From Hyphomicrobiales bacterium (GTDB lineage: Bacteria > Pseudomonadota > Alphaproteobacteria > Rhizobiales > Beijerinckiaceae), in assembly GCA_027489835.1 (NCBI GenBank), contig JAIXZF010000299.1:1-6491 (forward strand): a stretch of DNA of 6,491 nt. The letters run 5' to 3'. Below are positions 6,198-6,491 of the stretch, one piece after another. Positions within the stretch are counted from its first letter, which is position 1; each line of letters opens with the position of its first letter. The notes under the pieces are model-generated. The model did not search any database, had not been told where the DNA came from, and worked only from the letters and a program-made list of their open reading frames with translations. The position numbers were made by a program, and so were the translations under genes.

Positions 6198-6464
6198 TTA
6201 TTCCGCGGCCTCTTGGGCCGGTACTACTGCAACGTAAGCTCGGCCGAGTTTGGTGCCGAACTTCACCCGCCCATCGGTGAGGGCGAAGAGCGTATGGTCC
6301 ACGCCCATGCCGACATTGGCGCCGGGACGCACTTTCGTGCCGCGCTGGCGCACGATGATGTTGCCGGCCACTACGGCCTGATCGCCGAACTTCTTGACGC
6401 CAAGACGACGGCCGGCGGAATCGCGGCCGTTGCGGGACGAACCGCCTGCTTTCTTGTGTGCCAT
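6198..6464 (-). CDS. rpmA: 50S ribosomal protein L27
   Basis: Large-subunit ribosomal protein of 88 residues, whose N-terminal tail reaches toward the peptidyl-transferase centre. The whole sequence matches bL27: MAHKKAGGSSRNGRDSAGRR at the start, GVKKFGDQ, AGNIIVRQRGTKVRPG (33-48) and NVGMGVDHTLFALTDGRVKF (50-69). The N-terminus begins directly with MAHKK, without the cleavable extension known from Firmicutes L27. The start at 6464 has AGGAG in the mRNA seven nt upstream. rpmA nearly always follows rplU (L21), which should lie just past the right edge with the promoter. The terminator at 6072-6102 ends this ribosomal-protein transcript. Nothing unusual is seen in the gene. Confidence 0.98.
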   Translation of the reverse strand: MAHKKAGGSSRNGRDSAGRRLGVKKFGDQAVVAGNIIVRQRGTKVRPGANVGMGVDHTLFALTDGRVKFGTKLGRAYVAVVPAQEAAE

Positions 6465-6491
6465 GAGTGTCTCCTAACCTGTGCTGAGGGA

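Overview
This window looks like chromosomal DNA of a high-GC alphaproteobacterium, most likely in Hyphomicrobiales (Rhizobiales). The G/C-rich third codon positions, the ObgE and ProA/ProB sequences, and a gene order that I recall as typical of that group (rplU-rpmA-GNAT-obgE-proB-proA) support this. I cannot name a genus from the sequence alone. All seven genes I support lie on the minus strand, so transcription runs from high to low coordinates. The many long plus-strand open frames are shadows of GC-rich codon use.

In order of transcription the layout is as follows. rpmA (ribosomal protein L27) sits at the right edge, and rplU is expected just beyond it. It is followed by a 148-nt non-coding stretch with a clear intrinsic terminator. 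Next come a RimJ/RimL-like GNAT acetyltransferase, a Tat-exported DUF3833-type protein, and a multi-pass membrane protein of the DUF1624 / heparan-alpha-glucosaminide N-acetyltransferase-like family with a cysteine-rich C-terminal tail. Then come obgE (ribosome-associated GTPase), proB (glutamate 5-kinase) and proA (gamma-glutamyl phosphate reductase). proA runs off the left edge and lacks roughly its last 15-20 residues. The six genes after the terminator are separated by only 22-73 nt and could form one transcription unit.

Functionally the window combines ribosome biogenesis (L27, ObgE), a probable protein or small-molecule acetyltransferase, and the first two steps of proline synthesis from glutamate (ProB makes glutamyl-5-phosphate and ProA reduces it to the semialdehyde). 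Two envelope proteins of unknown function are inserted in the middle. Most of the region is ordinary conserved core genome. I found no CRISPR array, mobile element, tRNA, rRNA or phage gene, and no convincing undescribed defence or biosynthetic system. The points most worth a second look are the envelope gene pair between the GNAT gene and obgE, the cysteine-patterned tail of the DUF1624 protein, the Ser-for-Asn change in the ObgE G4 motif, and the nested hairpins between rpmA and the GNAT gene.
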